Positions 25,659 through 33,989 of a stretch of 64,000 bases of DNA are shown here, piece by piece. The notes under the pieces were generated by a model. The model saw nothing but the letters and a program-made list of their open reading frames with translations, was not told the origin of the DNA and searched no databases. Position numbers and translations under genes: made by a program. The DNA is from SM23-28-2 sp964512285 (GTDB taxonomy: Bacteria > Chloroflexota > Dehalococcoidia > SM23-28-2): assembly GCA_964512285.1 (NCBI GenBank), contig CAZEJO010000005.1, positions 1-64,000 on the forward strand. The letters run 5' to 3'. Position 1 is the stretch's first letter; the number at the start of each line of letters is the position of its first letter.

Positions 25659-27215
25659 CTAGGGCGTGGGCGCGCCGTATAGCCTGCGCAGGTCCGTCTT
25701 CAGCACCTTGCCCAGATAGTTACGGGGCAACTCGTCCACAAAGGTCACGTATCTTGGCGTCTTGAAGCTAGCCAGGCAGTCTCTAGTGTAATAAATAATC
25801 TCCCCGGCGGTGGCCATCTCCCCCGGCTTGAGCTGGACGATAGCCTTCACCTCCTCACCCCACTCGACGTCGGGCACTCCGATGACGGCCGCATCTTCGA
25901 TCTTGGGATGCTGCTGCAGGACAGCCTCGATCTCGCCGGGCGAGATGTTCTCGCCTCCACGGATGATCAGGTCCTTGGTGCGACCGGTGATGAACAGATA
26001 GCCGGCCTCGTCCATCCAGCCGATGTCGCCTGTATGGAGCCAGCCATCGACCAGGGTTTGGGCCGTCTCCTCATCGCGCTTCCAGTAGCCGGTCATGAGG
26101 CGGGCTCCCTTGGCCACGATCTCCCCCTCCCGACCGGCTGGCAGGATGTTGCTCTCGGGATCCATAATGCAGATATCCACATCCTCCATCGGCCGCCCCA
26201 CCGACTTCAGGCGCTCCAGCTTTCGCTGCTTCTCCTCCTCCGTGCCCTCGATGACGTGATCCTCGGGGCCAAGGTAGGTGATGGTGGAGGTGGTCTCTGT
26301 CTGGCCGTAGGCGTTCATCAGGCCGCACTTAAACACATCCACGGCCTTGCGGATCACCTCGTAGGGCATGGGGGCGGCCCCGTAGGCCAGAAGCTTGAGG
26401 GAACTGAGGTCGTACTTGTCGAAGTCGGGCTCGTCCATGATTCGCTTGAGCATGGTGGGCACCACGAAGCTGTGAGTGACCTTCTCCCTCTGCACTGTCT
26501 CGAGCCAGGCGTGGGGTTCGAACTGAGGCAGCACCACCAAGGTACGCCCTCCCCAGATGGACGACATGATGGCAGTGGTTCCTGCTACGTGGTAGACAGG
26601 CACCGAAAGCATCGTGATGTCGTGCGTCTCTGGGTTGGCGGGCTCGACGGTGTTGGTGACGTACACCGAGAGGCTGAGGTAGGTGAGGACGACGCCCTTG
26701 GGCAGGGCAGTGGTGCCGCTGGTGTACAAAAGGACGGTGGGGTCGTTGTCATCGACCTCGACGAAGACTTCCTCAAGCTCGCATCTGGCGATAACGTCCT
26801 CGTAGTTCTGCATCCCCTGGGGACGGCCATCGTAGCAGATGAAGTGACGGATGCCTCTCAGCTCCGGCCGTATGGAGGCGATGAGCTCCAGATAGCGCTC
26901 TCCCACGAAGAATATCGAGGCATCGGAATTATTCACCATGTGGGTCAACTCTTCCCGCTTGGCCCGATAGTTGAGGGGAACCAACACTGCTCCCAGCTTG
27001 GCGCAAGCGTAGTAGGTCTCGATGTAGTGGTGCGAGTTGAGGGCCATGACAGCCACCTTGTGGCCGCGCTCGACTCCCAGGTCCGTGAGGGCGTTGGCCA
27101 GGCGATTGACCCGCTCCTGCACCTCCAGGTAGGTAAGACGGGTACCGTTGCAGACCAGTGCTTCGCGCTCAGGCACGATGGAAGCGCTGATGGTCAGGAA
27201 TTCAGCAGTATTCAT
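25659..27215 (-). CDS. AMP-forming acyl-CoA synthetase
   Basis: 518-aa ANL-superfamily ligase that activates a carboxylic acid with ATP and CoA. The AMP motif is LLYTSGTTALPKGV, A5 is MNAYGQTETTSTI, and A7/A8 are WLHTGDIGWMDEAGYLFITG and RTKDLIIRGGENISPGEIE. The catalytic Lys lies in PRNYLGKVLKTDLR near the C-terminus. Its acid cannot be told from sequence. The two adjacent enoyl-CoA hydratases and ETF genes suggest a fatty, branched or aromatic acid. It is 24 bp from the downstream end of the hydratase gene. Confidence 0.92.
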   Translation of the reverse strand: MNTAEFLTISASIVPEREALVCNGTRLTYLEVQERVNRLANALTDLGVERGHKVAVMALNSHHYIETYYACAKLGAVLVPLNYRAKREELTHMVNNSDASIFFVGERYLELIASIRPELRGIRHFICYDGRPQGMQNYEDVIARCELEEVFVEVDDNDPTVLLYTSGTTALPKGVVLTYLSLSVYVTNTVEPANPETHDITMLSVPVYHVAGTTAIMSSIWGGRTLVVLPQFEPHAWLETVQREKVTHSFVVPTMLKRIMDEPDFDKYDLSSLKLLAYGAAPMPYEVIRKAVDVFKCGLMNAYGQTETTSTITYLGPEDHVIEGTEEEKQRKLERLKSVGRPMEDVDICIMDPESNILPAGREGEIVAKGARLMTGYWKRDEETAQTLVDGWLHTGDIGWMDEAGYLFITGRTKDLIIRGGENISPGEIEAVLQQHPKIEDAAVIGVPDVEWGEEVKAIVQLKPGEMATAGEIIYYTRDCLASFKTPRYVTFVDELPRNYLGKVLKTDLRRLYGAPTP

Positions 27216-27239
27216 CTTCCCCCCTTCAACTGTTGGCCC

Positions 27240-28025
27240 CTACACCCCCAGGAATTGGGGCGCTCTGCCCTCTCTCTGTGCCCTCAGGCCCTCGCGGGCG
27301 TCACTGGTGGCCAGAACCAAGCGCGCCAGGCGGGCCTCCAGCGCCAGGCCCTCGGCCAGGGGCATGTCCAGGCCCTGGGTCACTGCCTCCTTAGCGTATC
27401 GCAAAGCCAGCGGGCCGCGCGTCATTAGCTGGCGAGCTAGCGTCTCGGCCTCGACGTAGAGGCGCTGGCGGGGCACCACTCGCTGCACCAGGCCGATGCG
27501 TAATGCCTCCTGGGCATCGATATCATCGCCTGATAGGATGAGGCCCATGGCTAGCCCCGGGCTGATGGTGCGGGGAAGGAGCTGGGTCCCTCCAGCCGAG
27601 GGGATGTAGGCCAGGCTCACCTCCGGCAGCCCCAGGCGAGCGTCCTCGGCGGCGATGCGCAGGTCGCAGCACATGCTCAGCTCGAGGCCGGCTCCCAGGG
27701 CGAAGCCGTGGATGGCAGCAATGAGGGGCTTCTCGATGGCCAGCATGTAGCCCCAGAGGTCGCGCTCCCGCCGCGCCCGCCGCGCTTCGACCACCGAAGG
27801 GGCTGTGCCGAACTCGCTGATATCGGCGCCGGCGGAGAAGGCCTGCTCCCCCGCACCTTTGAAGATAGCCACCGCCACATCGGGGTCATCCTGTAAGGCG
27901 TGGAGAACCTGCCACAGCTCGTCCCGCATCTCCATGTTCATAGCGTTGAGGACATCGGGCCGGTTCAGGGTGACCCAGGCGATGCCACCGTCCTTCTCGT
28001 AGACCAGGCTCGCGAAGCCGTTCAT
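27240..28025 (-). CDS. Enoyl-CoA hydratase/isomerase (1)
   Basis: 261-aa crotonase-fold protein. The oxyanion-hole motifs are AFSAGADISEF and AIHGFALGAGLELSMCCDLR; the acidic region reads RLGLPEVSLAYIPSAGGTQLLPR, with the usual catalytic Glu in LPEV. The ATG at 28025 (MNGFASLVYEKDG) with AGGA 6 nt upstream replaces a longer ORF start. It resembles the hydratase at 28179-28955, so the two are probably paralogues. A structured repeat separates them. Confidence 0.9.
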   Translation of the reverse strand: MNGFASLVYEKDGGIAWVTLNRPDVLNAMNMEMRDELWQVLHALQDDPDVAVAIFKGAGEQAFSAGADISEFGTAPSVVEARRARRERDLWGYMLAIEKPLIAAIHGFALGAGLELSMCCDLRIAAEDARLGLPEVSLAYIPSAGGTQLLPRTISPGLAMGLILSGDDIDAQEALRIGLVQRVVPRQRLYVEAETLARQLMTRGPLALRYAKEAVTQGLDMPLAEGLALEARLARLVLATSDAREGLRAQREGRAPQFLGV

Positions 28026-28081
28026 GATGTTCCTGTCCCAGGGCCTTAAGCCCGTGGCCAATCTTTTCCCCGGCAGTCATC

Positions 28082-28138
28082 GTAGCTGCAGACCTTCAGG
28101 TCTGCCAGCTATTGGCAGGGCTGAAGCCCTGCAGCTAC
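28082..28138. repeat. Structured palindromic repeat between enoyl-CoA hydratase genes
   Basis: Outer arms GTAGCTGC (28082-28089) and GCAGCTAC (28131-28138). Inner hairpins are GCAGACC-ttca-GGTCTGC and CAGGGC-tgaa-GCCCTG. It is the inverted equivalent of the element at 4036-4087. Confidence 0.88.
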
Positions 28139-28178
28139 TTGTTCATACCCGGTCGTGACGCTGAATCTGTCTGTGCTC

Positions 28179-28955
28179 CTATCGTCCGTGGAACTGCGGC
28201 GGCCGCTTGTCCAGAAAGGCGCGCACGCCCTCCGCCCGATCCTCGGTGGCCTGCAGAATTATCGTCAAGTCCGTCTCAAAGCGCAAGGCCTGCTCCAGGG
28301 TCATGTCCAGGCCTCGGCTCACCGCCTCCTTGGCATAGCGCACAGCAATCGGCCCGCGAGCGGCGATGCGCTCGGCCAGGGCCTCGGCTTCGGCCATCAG
28401 CCTGTCGCGCGGCACCACCCCGCTCACCAAGCCGATGCGGTGGGCCTCCTGAGCATCGATAGCCTCTGCGGTGAGGATCAGCTCCAGGGCTTTGCCCCGA
28501 CCAACGATACGAGCCAACCGCTGGCTGCCGCCGCCCATGGGTATCAGACCCCAGGAGGTCTCGGGCAGAGCGAAGTGAGCCTCGGCGCAGGCCAGACGAA
28601 CATCGCAGGCCAGGGCCAGCTCCAGGCCGGCGCTGATGGCATCGCCGTTGATGGCGCAGATGACCGGTCGCGAGAGCTGGGGCAGGCAGTCGAAGACACA
28701 GCCCAGGAACTCCCGGCGGCGAGCGGGCGCCCCTTCGGCGGCCAGCAGCGACGTATCCCAGCCCAGGGAAAAGACAGAGACATCGCCGCCGCTGAGGATA
28801 GCCACCCGCACCTGGGGGTCGTCGTTTATCTCGGCGCAGGCGGCTGAGAGCTCCTGCAGCAGCTGACCATCGATGCAGTTTCCCTGCTCGGGACGCTGCA
28901 AATGGAGATGGGCGATAGCATCGCGCTTAGACAGCCTGATGGTCTGATAGGGCAT
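28179..28955 (-). CDS. Enoyl-CoA hydratase/isomerase (2)
   Basis: 258-aa crotonase-fold protein beginning MPYQTIRLSKRDAIAHLHLQ. The oxyanion-hole motifs are VFSLGWDTS (where AFSAGAD is common) and AINGDAISAGLELALACDVR; the later motif is FALPETSWGLIPMGGGSQRL. The less canonical first motif suggests a different reaction or substrate from its neighbour. The ATG at 28955 lies 20 nt after a near-consensus -10. First gene of the acyl-CoA operon. Confidence 0.87.
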   Translation of the reverse strand: MPYQTIRLSKRDAIAHLHLQRPEQGNCIDGQLLQELSAACAEINDDPQVRVAILSGGDVSVFSLGWDTSLLAAEGAPARRREFLGCVFDCLPQLSRPVICAINGDAISAGLELALACDVRLACAEAHFALPETSWGLIPMGGGSQRLARIVGRGKALELILTAEAIDAQEAHRIGLVSGVVPRDRLMAEAEALAERIAARGPIAVRYAKEAVSRGLDMTLEQALRFETDLTIILQATEDRAEGVRAFLDKRPPQFHGR

Positions 28956-28974
28956 CGCCGCTTCCAGCGTCGGT

Positions 28975-29003
28975 ATCGTAGCAAGGCCTACAAATGGTGT
29001 CAA
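28975..29003 (-). promoter_or_regulatory. Promoter of the enoyl-CoA hydratase operon
   Basis: Minus strand TTGACA (29003-28998), a 17-nt spacer and TACGAT (28980-28975), placed 20 nt before the start codon. Nearly ideal sigma-70 layout. Confidence 0.75.
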
Positions 29004-29018
29004 TGAAGCCGAACCCCG

Positions 29019-29048
29019 TTGCAATGAGGGCAACGGCCGTTGTATTAT
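29019..29048 (+). promoter_or_regulatory. Putative promoter of the SDR gene
   Basis: TTGCAA (29019-29024), an 18-nt spacer and TATTAT (29043-29048), back to back with the divergent hydratase promoter. Confidence 0.55.
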
Positions 29049-29117
29049 CCGCGCCGGACGCGCCTGCGCTTTTTGCCAGTCGGAGCAACCAGCGCTTAAG
29101 GAAGGGTAGAGATCGTC

Positions 29118-29876
29118 GTGGACCTAGGACTGAAGGGCAAAGCAGCGATCGTCACCGGCGCCAGCCGTGGCCTCGGCCGGGCCATCGCCCTGGGCCTGGC
29201 CGAGGAGGGCTGCGACGTCGCCCTCTGCGCGCGCGGCCAAGAAAGGCTGGCCGAGGCAGCGAAGGAGGTCGAGACCAAGGGCGTGCGGGCCCTGGCGGTG
29301 GAGGCAGATGTCACCAAGGCCGAGGACGCGGAGCGGCTGGTGCAGGCGGCTGCCGAGACCTTCGGGCGCATCGATATCCTGGTGAACAACGTAGGCGGGT
29401 CGGTGGCCGCCGATTCGGATGAGGCCTGGCAGGCCACTTTTGAAACGATCCTTCTGACGGCCGCCCGCGCCACGCGTCTCGTCGTCCCCCACATGCAGCG
29501 AGCGGGCGGCGGGGCGATAGTGCACATCGCCTCCATCTGGGGCCGCGAGTCGGGCGGCGTTCCCACCTACAACGCGATGAAGGCGGCGATGATCAGCCAC
29601 GCCAAGATGATGGCCCTAGAGCTTGCTCCCCAGAACATTCGGGTGAACTCGGTAGCTCCCGGCAGCGTCAGCCACCCCGGCGGCTCCTGGTGGCGCCGCC
29701 AGCAGGAGGACCCCGAGGGGATGGCCCAGTTCGTGCGGCAGAACATCCCCGCCGGTCGCTTCGGCACCGCCGAGGAGGTGGCCAACGTAGTGGTCTTCCT
29801 GGTATCGGAGCGAGCTAGCTGGGTGACGGGCGCCTGCGTCAACGTGGACGGCGGCCAGAGCCGGTCGAATATCTGA
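29118..29876 (+). CDS. Short-chain dehydrogenase/reductase
   Basis: 252-aa Rossmann-fold oxidoreductase. The cofactor motif is TGASRGLGRAIALG, NNVGG replaces NNAG, and the catalytic set is Ser in HIASIWG with Tyr and Lys in YNAMKAA. The C-terminus shows ERASWVTGACVNVDGGQS, typical of FabG-like SDRs. Translation begins at GTG 29118 (MDLGLKGKAAIVTGA). It is divergent from the acyl-CoA operon, so a 3-hydroxyacyl or related substrate is plausible but unproven. Confidence 0.9.
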   Translation: MDLGLKGKAAIVTGASRGLGRAIALGLAEEGCDVALCARGQERLAEAAKEVETKGVRALAVEADVTKAEDAERLVQAAAETFGRIDILVNNVGGSVAADSDEAWQATFETILLTAARATRLVVPHMQRAGGGAIVHIASIWGRESGGVPTYNAMKAAMISHAKMMALELAPQNIRVNSVAPGSVSHPGGSWWRRQQEDPEGMAQFVRQNIPAGRFGTAEEVANVVVFLVSERASWVTGACVNVDGGQSRSNI

Positions 29877-29907
29877 GGGCACAGTAGAGCTAGCAGACCC
29901 CCGCAGT

Positions 29908-29936
29908 TGCCAACTACCTGCGCTTTATGTACAATG
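29908..29936 (+). promoter_or_regulatory. Promoter of the double-MarR gene
   Basis: TTGCCA (29908-29913), a 17-nt spacer and TACAAT (29931-29936). The leader to the ATG at 30075 is about 130 nt. Confidence 0.65.
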
Positions 29937-30074
29937 TCAGCGGCGATCCGCTCGCACCAGTGAGCATGTCGCACGGTGCCCTGGCTGCCACAGTCCGGCC
30001 TCTGGTGGGTACAAACCCAGCGGCATCGGTATAGTGCTCACTCATGCGCGCTCCACAGCCGGGGGGGGAGCCAG

Positions 30075-31127
30075 ATGAACGACCGCGGTTTGCCGCGCCA
30101 GCAGGGCAGATTTCGCGGGCGAACTGGACTGGACGCGTGGACTACCGTCCGCCGCCTCTTCAATTTGTTCTCCCAGGCCGTAGACACAATCCTGCAACCG
30201 TTCAAGCTGCCGAACGACGAGCTAGTTGTGCTGATCTCCCTCGCCCACGCGGGCGGCACTCTCCCCGTTGGCCAGATCGAGCGCGCGACCCTCTTCGAGA
30301 CAGATCGTCTCAGACGAATCGTGGATAAGCTCGAGACGCGGGGGCTAGTGACACGCCTGCATCAACAGAAAGACCGCCGCAAGGTCTTCGTGCGGATGGA
30401 AGAGACCGGCCAGCGGCTGCTGGATAGCATCGCGCCCGTGATGTTCGAGTTGATACGCGAGGTCATGGACACGCTAGGGACACAGGATACGGAATTCATG
30501 CGAGCCAAGGTACGGAAGATGGTAGCATACGCCGGAACGCATCATAAGGGAACACCTCGAGGCTCTCGATACGACACGCGTAAGAGTACAGGGACGGTAC
30601 AGACTCTCACTGACGTAGCGGTGTCTGGATCACGCGGCCGCCCGGGCACCTGGGGACTGGCGGGGTGGTTACGAGCCGCTGAGTGCGCCAATCACGTGCA
30701 CAGAATATGGAGAGAGGAGTCTCACGGCCTGGGCCTTACCGTGCCACAACTGCACGTCCTGGCCATCCTGGCAGAGGCAAGCGACAGCGTGGCGGAAGAC
30801 GCTATCGCCCGCATTTCGGGCTTGCATCAGGACAGGGTAAGGTCAGCCCTGTGCGCGCTGGAGCGGGCGGGTTTCGTCAGGAGGCAGAGCGGCAGCCGGC
30901 CCTGCAACGATACGCTGGCGGAGATAACGGAGCAAGGCAGGCACAAGGTGCTAGACAGCCTACCGATGGCAAATAGCTTTGCCGAAGAGCTATGGCAGCG
31001 ATTGAGCGATGACGAGTTGGAGCGCCTGCTGTCCCTGATACTCAAGGTTTGCACCGGCGTGGAGCGGGCGGTCGAACGCCGGGCACGCGACGCCGTCCCC
31101 CAGGCAGCGAGACCATCTCTTGGCTAA
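30075..31127 (+). CDS. Double MarR-like winged-helix regulator
   Basis: 350-aa protein with two MarR-type winged-helix domains in one chain. Domain 1 (residues about 15-145) includes VGQIERATLFETDRLRRIVD, KLETRGLVTRLHQQKDRRKV and FVRMEETGQ. Domain 2 (about 190-335) includes LTVPQLHVLAILAEASD, ISGLHQDRVRSALCALERAG and FVRRQSGSRPCNDTLAEITE. MarR proteins normally dimerise from single-domain subunits, so this may be a single-chain dimer. The ATG at 30075 follows GGGGGGAG. Targets are unknown; the flanking SDR and larA genes are candidates. Confidence 0.78.
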   Translation: MNDRGLPRQQGRFRGRTGLDAWTTVRRLFNLFSQAVDTILQPFKLPNDELVVLISLAHAGGTLPVGQIERATLFETDRLRRIVDKLETRGLVTRLHQQKDRRKVFVRMEETGQRLLDSIAPVMFELIREVMDTLGTQDTEFMRAKVRKMVAYAGTHHKGTPRGSRYDTRKSTGTVQTLTDVAVSGSRGRPGTWGLAGWLRAAECANHVHRIWREESHGLGLTVPQLHVLAILAEASDSVAEDAIARISGLHQDRVRSALCALERAGFVRRQSGSRPCNDTLAEITEQGRHKVLDSLPMANSFAEELWQRLSDDELERLLSLILKVCTGVERAVERRARDAVPQAARPSLG

Positions 31128-31298
31128 GTAGCGTAGGAGCAGAGAAGAATACGTCCTCCAGCGTCTGGCCCGCGCCCCGTTTTGGCTTAGTGGCGTTGCG
31201 CCTCATGACGTGCACACCCGCAGCGGGGAGGCCGGCCTTCCTGTGTTTGCGCTCGTTCTGGACACACCTCCCGCTGTCCGTCTAGACTGGGAAGCGCT

Positions 31299-32579
31299 AT
31301 GAAGGTTCACCTCCCTTACGGACGCCGGGGCCTTGAGGTGGAGCTGCCAGCGCAGGCCCAGGTGCTCCTACCCAAGCGCGTGCCCGCCCTGGCCCAGCCG
31401 ACGGAGGCCATACGCCAGACCCTGCGCCAACCCATCGGCTCGCCGCCGCTGGCCGAGCTGGTGCGACCCGCCGATAGGGTAGCCATCGTCTTCAGCGATA
31501 TCACCCGCCCGACGCCCAACCACATCATCCTCCCCACCATCCTGGCCGAACTGGCTGCCAGGGGAGTGCCCAAGGAGAACTTCGTCCTCGTCAACGCCAC
31601 CGGCATGCATCGCTCCAACACCCGCGAGGAGCTGATAGCGATGCTGGGGCAGGAGGTCGTCGACAGCTATCGCATCGTCCAGCACGACGCCAGAGACAGG
31701 GGGCAGCAGGCCTTCCTCTCCAAGAACGAGCGCGGGGCAGAGATCTGGATCAACGGCGACTACATGCGAGCCAATGTCAGGATCCTCACCGGCTTCGTGG
31801 AGCCCCACCTCTTCGCCGGCTATTCCGGCGGCGGTAAGGCCGTCCTGCCGGGCATCGCCGGCGCCGAGATCATCATGAGTAACCACGGCGGCCCCATGCT
31901 TGCCCACCCCAGGGCTACCTGGTGCCACACGGAGGGAAACCCTGTCTTCGAGGAGGCGCGACGGGTGGCTCTAGCCACGCAGCCCGCCTTCATCGTTAAC
32001 GTCACCCTGAACGAGCGCAAGGAGGTCACGGGCGTGTTCGCCGGGGAGGTTGTCCAGGCCCACGATGCCGGCATCGCCTTCGCCGAGAGGTCCTACGTGC
32101 AGCCCCTGCGCCAGCGATACGACATAGTGGTGTCCACGAACATGGGCTACCCAGCCGACATCAATCTCTACCAGTCGGCCAAGGGGATGTCGGTGGCCGC
32201 CCAGGCGGTGAAGGAGGGCGGGGCGATCGTTCTGGCCGCCGAGTGCGCCGATGGTCTGGGCCAGGCCCACTACGCCGAGATGCTTGCCTGGCGAAAGACG
32301 CCCCAGGAGCTGCTCGACATGATCCTGGAGCCGGGATTCGCTGAGCTAGAGCAGTGGGCGATACAGTGCCAGACCATGGTGCAGGTCAGGGCCAACGTCT
32401 ACCTCTATTCGTCTTTGGGCGCCGAACAAACGCGAAGGACTCACCTGAGGCACTGCCCGGACATCGGCGAAACGGTGGCTGCCCTATCCGACGACTTCCG
32501 CCGAAAGAACGGCGGCAAAGATCCCGCCATTCTGGTGCTGCCCTTCGGCCAGCTTGCCGTGCCGCAAGTGCGCGACTGA
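31299..32579 (+). CDS. LarA-family (nickel-pincer) racemase/epimerase
   Basis: 426-aa protein of the LarA/DUF2088 family, 2-hydroxyacid racemases that use a nickel-pincer nucleotide. Conserved elements are FSDITRPTPNHIILP, ATGMHRSNTREEL (catalytic His) and GFVEPHLFAGYSGGGKAVLP (second His and the Lys that tethers the cofactor in LarA), then NHGGPM. The substrate is uncertain because the family is functionally diverse, and no larB, larC or larE is visible here. The start MKVHLPYGRRG is well placed. Confidence 0.88.
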   Translation: MKVHLPYGRRGLEVELPAQAQVLLPKRVPALAQPTEAIRQTLRQPIGSPPLAELVRPADRVAIVFSDITRPTPNHIILPTILAELAARGVPKENFVLVNATGMHRSNTREELIAMLGQEVVDSYRIVQHDARDRGQQAFLSKNERGAEIWINGDYMRANVRILTGFVEPHLFAGYSGGGKAVLPGIAGAEIIMSNHGGPMLAHPRATWCHTEGNPVFEEARRVALATQPAFIVNVTLNERKEVTGVFAGEVVQAHDAGIAFAERSYVQPLRQRYDIVVSTNMGYPADINLYQSAKGMSVAAQAVKEGGAIVLAAECADGLGQAHYAEMLAWRKTPQELLDMILEPGFAELEQWAIQCQTMVQVRANVYLYSSLGAEQTRRTHLRHCPDIGETVAALSDDFRRKNGGKDPAILVLPFGQLAVPQVRD

Positions 32580-32666
32580 GCTAGCCCGCACTGTCTCCAA
32601 GATGTGGTGACGCATCCCCTCGCCTTGCTCAGGGCAGGCTCTTGCCATTCTGCCCACATCGCCGCT

Positions 32667-32733
32667 GAGATTCTTCGCTCCGCTCAGAATGACGCCAGGC
32701 TGTGCTGTCACCCTGAGCGTAGCGAAGGGTCTC
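32667..32733. repeat. Inverted-repeat interspersed element (TTCGCTCCGCTCAG type)
   Basis: Left arm 32667-32693 (GAGATTCTTCGC...AGAATGAC) and right arm 32707-32733 (GTCACCCTGAGC...GGGTCTC) are imperfect inverted copies of a 27-bp unit. This unit type is widely scattered between genes in Chloroflexota and other phyla. It lies between the converging larA and aminotransferase genes. Confidence 0.8.
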
Positions 32734-32787
32734 ACTCCGGATGGCATAGCACGCCCGTGGGTCGCTGCAACTCAGTGATAGAACGAG

Positions 32788-33975
32788 CTAGGCCGCAGTC
32801 AGCACCCGATCGGCCGCAGCCACGCCTGCGCCCTTCTCCAGACGGAACCCCTGAGCCGATAGCTCCTGCTCCAGCGCTTGGAGCACCGCCAGCACGTTCT
32901 CCGCCGAAGAAGCGACGCCCATGAGACCGATGCGCCATACCTTGCCCGCCAGCGGCCCCAGCCCACCAGCGATCTCGATATTGTGCCCGTACAAGAGGGC
33001 GCGGCGCAGCTTCAGATCCTCGATCCCGTCAGGGACGCGCACTGTGGTGATTACAGGCAGGCGATAGGCCTCCTGGGCATGCAGGGTCAGGCCCATAGCC
33101 TCCAGTCCGGCCCGGAGGGCCTGACCGTTGCGCTGATGACGATCGAGTCGGGCCTCCAGCCCCTCTTCCAGCACCAAGCGAAGGCCCTCACGCAGAGCGT
33201 AGACCATGCTCATAGGCGCTGTGTGGTGGTAGGCGCGCTTGCCGCCCCAGTAGTTGTCCAGGAGAGTCATATCCAAGTACCAGCTGCGCACCTTGGTCTC
33301 GCGGCTGCGGAGAGCATCGGAAGCGCGGGTACTGAACGTGAGGGGGGCCATCCCCGGCGGGCAGGAGAGGCACTTCTGGGAGGCGCTGTGACAGGCATCG
33401 ATGCCCCAATCGTCCACCGCTAGCTCGCATCCGGCCAGTGAAGTGACAGCGTCCACCATGAGTAAGGCTTCGTGCTCGTGGGTCAGGCGGACGATATCGT
33501 CCAGGGGCTGCTGGACGCCGGTACTGGTCTCGGCGTGGACGATGGCCACCAGCTTTGTGCGGCCGGCGGCCTTGAGCGCGGCCTCCACCGCCTCCGGCTC
33601 GATGATGCGCCCCCATTCGGCCTCCACGCGCGTCACCTCCGCGTCATAGCGGGAGGCCATCTCGGCGATGCGGTCGCCGAAGAAACCGGCGACGCAGACC
33701 ACGGCCCGCTCGCCCGGCTCGATAAGGTTGGCGACCACCGCCTCCATGCCGGCGCTGCCGGTGCCAGAGACAGCGATGGTCTCCTCGTTCTGGGTGCGGA
33801 AAACAGTCCGCAGGAGGTCTTTGGTCTCGTCCATGATCCGGAGAAAGTCAGGGTCGAGATGGCCCAGGATCGGCGCCATCATGGCCTGATATACCCGCGG
33901 GTGTACGTTGGAGGGCCCAGCGCCCAGAAGGATGCGCGGGGGCGGGTTCAGGTCGGAGACATTGCGGTTGCTCAT
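32788..33975 (-). CDS. Class V aminotransferase (alanine/serine-glyoxylate type)
   Basis: 395-aa PLP enzyme of the AGXT/SgaA group. The N-terminal LLGAGPSNVHPRVYQAM and GHLDPDFLRIMDE are typical. SGTGSAGMEAVVANL binds PLP phosphate, MVDAVTSLAGCELAVDDWGI holds the PLP Asp, and SASQKCLSCPPGMAP has the Schiff-base Lys. The likely reaction moves an amino group from serine or alanine to glyoxylate, giving glycine. It sits downstream of all glycine-cleavage genes, so glycine made here could feed that complex. Confidence 0.9.
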   Translation of the reverse strand: MSNRNVSDLNPPPRILLGAGPSNVHPRVYQAMMAPILGHLDPDFLRIMDETKDLLRTVFRTQNEETIAVSGTGSAGMEAVVANLIEPGERAVVCVAGFFGDRIAEMASRYDAEVTRVEAEWGRIIEPEAVEAALKAAGRTKLVAIVHAETSTGVQQPLDDIVRLTHEHEALLMVDAVTSLAGCELAVDDWGIDACHSASQKCLSCPPGMAPLTFSTRASDALRSRETKVRSWYLDMTLLDNYWGGKRAYHHTAPMSMVYALREGLRLVLEEGLEARLDRHQRNGQALRAGLEAMGLTLHAQEAYRLPVITTVRVPDGIEDLKLRRALLYGHNIEIAGGLGPLAGKVWRIGLMGVASSAENVLAVLQALEQELSAQGFRLEKGAGVAAADRVLTAA

Positions 33976-33989
33976 GATGACCTCCCAGT

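Noticed and set aside
25908..27428. 506-codon plus-strand ORF
   Set aside because: It is antisense to the acyl-CoA synthetase and its composition is that of a GC-skew shadow.
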